Shown piece by piece: positions 6,218 through 8,645 of a stretch of DNA of 8,645 nt; the first letter of the stretch is position 1; every line of letters begins with the position of its first letter. A program made the position numbers and the translations under genes. The notes beneath the pieces were generated by a model. It was not told the DNA's origin, did no database searches, and saw nothing but the letters and a program-made list of their open reading frames with translations. Source of the DNA: an uncultured Oscillospiraceae bacterium. GTDB lineage: Bacteria > Bacillota > Clostridia > Oscillospirales > Oscillospiraceae. The stretch spans positions 1-8,645 of the forward strand of contig CAKSXP010000070.1 of the NCBI GenBank assembly GCA_934515035.1, written 5' to 3'.

Positions 6218-7693
6218 ATGTCTCTGGATATGAAATTTTTTGAAGAGATGGAGGCCCGCATCCCGCACGATGGGGTCAGAACGCGCTTTGCGCCCAGTCC
6301 GACCGGATATATGCATGTCGGCAATCTGCGCACCGCGCTCTATACATGGCTCATTGCCCGCCGCGGCGGAGGAAAGTTCATCCTGCGCATCGAGGATACG
6401 GATCAGGGCCGTCTTGTCGAGGGCGCGGTGGACGTGATATACAGGACGATGCGCGAGTGCGGTCTTGACCACGACGAGGGTCCGGACGTCGGCGGTCCCG
6501 TCGGTCCGTATGTTCAGACGGAGCGCCGCGCGCTGTATGCGCGGTACGCCGACCTTCTCATCGAGCGCGGACATGCCTACCGCTGCTTCTGTGAAAAGGC
6601 GGAGGAATCCGCGGAGGAGAGCTTTGAAAAGCACGACGATCCCTGCCGCTGCCTGTCCCGCGAGGAATCGGACGCGCGCGCCGCGGCGGGCGAGCCCTAT
6701 GTCGTCCGCCAGCTCATACCGCACGAGGGCACGACCACCTTCCACGACGAGATATTCGACGACATAACCGTTCCCAACGACAGCCTGGACGATCAGGTGC
6801 TCATGAAGCGCGACGGTCTGCCGACCTATAATTTCGCAAACGTTGTCGACGATCATCTGATGGGCATAACCCATGTCGTCCGCGGCACGGAATATCTCTC
6901 TTCCGCGCCGAAATATAACCTGCTCTACGAGGGCTTCGGCTGGGATATACCGAAGTATGTCCACTGCTCGCCCGTCATGCGCGACGCACACAACAAGATG
7001 TCAAAGCGTCACGGCGACCCGTCCTATGAGGACCTGATCGAAAAGGGATATCTGACCGACGCCGTAGTGAACTATGTTGCGCTGCTCGGCTGGAGCCCCG
7101 GCGGAGAGCGCGAGATATTCTCCCTGCGCGAGCTGGCGGAGGTTTTCGATATTTCCGGCATCTCCAAATCCCCGGCGATATTCGATATCGAAAAGCTGAC
7201 CTATTTCAACAGCGAATATATCCGCGCGATGAGCCCGGAGGACTTTGCAAAGATAGCCGAGCCGTATATAAGACAGGCTGTTACCGATCCCGCATACGAC
7301 GCGGGCGCTATCGCCGGTCTGCTCCAGCAGCGCTGCGAAAAGCTCTCCGACATTCCCGAAAAGCTCGACTTCTTCGACGAACTGCCCGCATACGATGCGG
7401 AGCTCTTCGTCCACAAGAAGTCGAAGTCCACGATAGAAAGCTCCGCAGTGATGCTCGAGAATGCGATCGCCGCGCTGGAAGCCCTGCCCGAATGGACCCA
7501 GGACGGCATACATGACGCGCTCATCGCCCTTGCGGAAAAGCTCGGAGTAAAGAACGCTGCCGTCATGTGGCCCGTGCGCATCGCCGCGACCGGACGCACG
7601 GTAACGCCCGGCGGAGCCGTCGAGCTGTGCTGGATCCTCGGCCGTGACGAGTGCCTGCGCCGGCTGCGTCTCGGTCTTGAAAAAGTGAAATAA
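6218..7693 (+). CDS. gltX: Glutamyl-tRNA synthetase
   Basis: This class Ib cytoplasmic aminoacyl-tRNA synthetase charges tRNA-Glu. In lineages lacking GlnRS it also charges tRNA-Gln for later amidation by GatCAB. The 491 residues are normal for bacterial GluRS. Motifs are RFAPSPTGYMHVGNLRTALY (23-42) with the HIGH-equivalent HVGN (33-36), RIEDTDQGR, TYNFANVVDDHLMGITHVVR and NKMSKRHGD with KMSKR at 260-264. Cysteines C123, C125, C143 and C145 (CFC and CRC) are arranged like the zinc site of zinc-containing GluRS enzymes. The N-terminus is about 20 residues longer before RFAPSPTG than in many homologues, but the start is supported by AGGAGG (6202-6207), 10 nt upstream. It has its own promoter and its own terminator, so it is probably monocistronic. 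Whether it is discriminating cannot be told from sequence alone. Confidence 0.97.
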   Translation: MSLDMKFFEEMEARIPHDGVRTRFAPSPTGYMHVGNLRTALYTWLIARRGGGKFILRIEDTDQGRLVEGAVDVIYRTMRECGLDHDEGPDVGGPVGPYVQTERRALYARYADLLIERGHAYRCFCEKAEESAEESFEKHDDPCRCLSREESDARAAAGEPYVVRQLIPHEGTTTFHDEIFDDITVPNDSLDDQVLMKRDGLPTYNFANVVDDHLMGITHVVRGTEYLSSAPKYNLLYEGFGWDIPKYVHCSPVMRDAHNKMSKRHGDPSYEDLIEKGYLTDAVVNYVALLGWSPGGEREIFSLRELAEVFDISGISKSPAIFDIEKLTYFNSEYIRAMSPEDFAKIAEPYIRQAVTDPAYDAGAIAGLLQQRCEKLSDIPEKLDFFDELPAYDAELFVHKKSKSTIESSAVMLENAIAALEALPEWTQDGIHDALIALAEKLGVKNAAVMWPVRIAATGRTVTPGGAVELCWILGRDECLRRLRLGLEKVK

Positions 7694-7703
7694 ATTCCAG
7701 ACG

Positions 7704-7751
7704 AAAAAACACCTTTTTTGGGAAAGCTAGTCCCAAAAGAGGTGTTTTTTT
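7704..7751 (+). terminator. Strong intrinsic terminator after gltX, overlapping the next ribosome site
   Basis: Arms of 20 nt (7704-7723 and 7731-7750) pair along their whole length with a single G-U wobble and enclose a 7-nt loop (AAGCTAG). The 3' arm ends in a run of seven T (7745-7751). The six A at the base of the 5' arm also give a T tract on the other strand, so the hairpin could act in both directions. It begins 11 nt after the gltX stop, and the ATG of the next gene follows the last T directly. Confidence 0.92.
7738..7744 (+). promoter_or_regulatory. Ribosome binding site of the ypeB-like gene, buried in the terminator stem
   Basis: AGAGGTG lies in the 3' arm of the gltX terminator. 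GAGG (7739-7742) is 9 nt from the ATG at 7752, a normal spacing, and no other Shine-Dalgarno candidate lies between it and the start. In any transcript that reads through from gltX this site would be paired within the 20-bp stem. Confidence 0.65.
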
Positions 7752-8618
7752 ATGAAGAGAAAAACTGTGATATTCACGATATCCCTGCTCATTGCCGTGG
7801 TCGTGACGCTCGGAGTGTTTGCCTACGGTTCATATAAGCGCGCGGAAATACTTGAGAATGCCGCCGCGATGAATTATCAGCACGCATTCTCCGAGTTGCG
7901 GACGGGATTGTCTGAAATAGATACCGCACTGCAAAAGAGTATCTACACAAGAGGCGCGGAGGCGGAGAGCGCGGTGTGCGCGGAGATATTCAGCAAGGCG
8001 ATGACAGCGCAGATGGCGCTTGGAGTCCTCCCGTTTTCAACGCAGGAGCTGGAGCAGACGGCCGGATTTATAAGCAGAGTCGGCGACTATGCGCTTGCAA
8101 TGACGCGCCAGGCAGCTCACGGAGGGCTTACGGATGAGCAGCGCGGCAGTCTGCGTTCGCTGTCCGACACCGCGACGCTGCTGGCGCAGAACGTCTCGCA
8201 GATGCAGGCGGACATGTCCGACGGCATCCTGACGATGGACGAGCTGATCCGGTCCGAGGCGCGCCTTGACGCGCTCGAGGACGCGCAGCTCCCGCAGAAG
8301 CTCAGCGACGGCATGAAACGCATGGACAGCGAGCTTCCGGAGCTTCCCACGCTCATCTATGACGGGCCGTTTTCGGAGCACCTGAAGCAGCAGAGCCCGA
8401 AAATGCTGGAAAACCGGGACTCCGTTTCCCAGACCGAGGGTCGGAGCCTCGCGGCGGAGTTCCTCGGCACGGCGGAGGGAAGAGTGTATCCCAACGGCGC
8501 GTGCGAGGGCGCGATGCCCGCAAAACGACTCTGCGTGCGCATCGAATACGGAGAAAACGAAGGGGAGCGCCGCGTTTCGGTTCGGCCCGAGGGCGGCTTC
8601 CGGGAGGTAGATTTATGA
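7752..8618 (+). CDS. ypeB: YpeB-like spore germination protein, C-terminally short
   Basis: In Bacillus, YpeB is a spore-membrane protein needed to localise and stabilise the cortex-lytic enzyme SleB. This 288-residue protein has a KRK start and a membrane anchor at residues about 6-26, then the helical YpeB N-terminal domain: NYQHAFSELRTGLSEID (41-57), LEQTAGFISRVGDYALAMTR (100-119) and the signature LPTLIYDGPFSEH (198-210). Residues about 223-288 resemble the beginning of the first PepSY-like repeat (TEGRSLAAEFLG, RRVSVRPEGG) and then stop. Family members are usually about 450 residues with further PepSY repeats, so this copy lacks roughly the last third. No sleB lies next to it on the side visible here. 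The start at ATG 7752 is required to keep the membrane anchor. No sporulation sigma promoter is recognisable upstream. The end overlaps the next gene by ATGA. The family assignment rests on recalled motifs and is fairly sure. Whether the protein is functional is open. Confidence 0.82.
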   Translation: MKRKTVIFTISLLIAVVVTLGVFAYGSYKRAEILENAAAMNYQHAFSELRTGLSEIDTALQKSIYTRGAEAESAVCAEIFSKAMTAQMALGVLPFSTQELEQTAGFISRVGDYALAMTRQAAHGGLTDEQRGSLRSLSDTATLLAQNVSQMQADMSDGILTMDELIRSEARLDALEDAQLPQKLSDGMKRMDSELPELPTLIYDGPFSEHLKQQSPKMLENRDSVSQTEGRSLAAEFLGTAEGRVYPNGACEGAMPAKRLCVRIEYGENEGERRVSVRPEGGFREVDL

Positions 8619-8645
8619 CGCTGCTGGCGATTGATTCCACAGGGC
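8615..8645 (+). CDS. tsaB: Probable TsaB, tRNA threonylcarbamoyladenosine biosynthesis protein (N-terminus only)
   Basis: Ten codons are visible (MTLLAIDSTG) before the window ends. The start ATG overlaps the ypeB-like stop as ATGA (8615-8618) and has GGGAGG at 8602-8607, 7 nt upstream. The pattern hydrophobic-LAID-S/T-T/S-G is the first strand and phosphate-1 loop of ASKHA-fold proteins, and at the extreme N-terminus it fits TsaB (usually LAIDTS) best. TsaB partners TsaD and TsaE to make the t6A base at position 37 of ANN-decoding tRNAs. Other ASKHA proteins cannot be excluded from ten residues. Confidence 0.5.
   Translation, partial: MTLLAIDSTG

Noticed and set aside
6200..6991. 263-codon minus-strand open frame opposite gltX
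   Set aside because: It is antisense to the conserved catalytic core of GluRS, with no ribosome site or promoter, and is a codon-bias artefact.
7600..7750. Sigma-G/F type sporulation promoter for the ypeB-like gene
   Set aside because: TGAAAT at 7686-7691 resembles a -35 box, but the correctly spaced downstream bases (around 7709) give only a poor -10 match inside the terminator. I cannot support it.
8560..8645. Simple frameshift that would restore a longer YpeB
   Set aside because: None of the three frames after 8618 shows recognisable PepSY continuation in the few bases left, and the following ATG has its own ribosome site. The short window end prevents a firm decision.
1..8645. CRISPR array, transposon, phage, defence island, tRNA or rRNA
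   Set aside because: There are no spaced direct repeats, no terminal inverted repeats around a transposase, no phage or defence protein motifs and no cloverleaf. The window is densely packed with chromosomal genes.

Overview
The window looks like chromosomal DNA from a moderately high-GC, Gram-positive, spore-forming Clostridia-type bacterium, most likely of the Oscillospiraceae/Ruminococcaceae kind. The reasons are GC-rich genes with strong GGAGG ribosome sites and very tight gene packing, a TagO plus ManNAc-epimerase pair, and a YpeB-like spore-germination protein. The lineage is inferred from gene content and style, not from a marker gene.

Layout. (1) 1-916, plus strand: three small closely spaced genes of unknown function. 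The first is cut by the window edge, and the third carries a hydrophobic C-terminus. (2) 6085 down to 913, minus strand: a five-gene operon in transcription order class I aminotransferase, trpS, tagO-type glycosyl-phosphate transferase, wecB/mnaA epimerase, and a membrane-anchored protein of unknown function. Four of its junctions are overlaps or gaps of at most 17 nt. (3) 6086-6217: an AT-rich divergent promoter region in which two good sigma-A-type promoters point away from each other and share one -35 element. (4) 6218-7693, plus strand: gltX, followed by a strong 20-bp terminator hairpin. (5) 7752-8618, plus strand: a YpeB-like germination protein that is short for its family, coupled by an ATGA overlap to (6) the first ten codons of a probable tsaB at the right edge.

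Function. The minus operon mixes amino-acid metabolism and tryptophan charging with the first committed steps of a ManNAc-containing undecaprenyl-linked wall polymer (TagO loads GlcNAc-1-P, and the epimerase makes UDP-ManNAc). The two aminoacyl-tRNA synthetase genes trpS and gltX lie in transcription units fired from the shared divergent promoter region.

I found no CRISPR, mobile element, tRNA, rRNA or defence system. The points most worth a second look are: the reciprocal arrangement at 913-916, where two convergent operons interlock their stop codons and each appears to have its terminator inside the opposing gene; the terminator hairpin at 7704-7751 that also contains the ribosome site of the ypeB-like gene; the truncated YpeB without a neighbouring sleB; and the uncharacterised three-gene cassette at the left edge.
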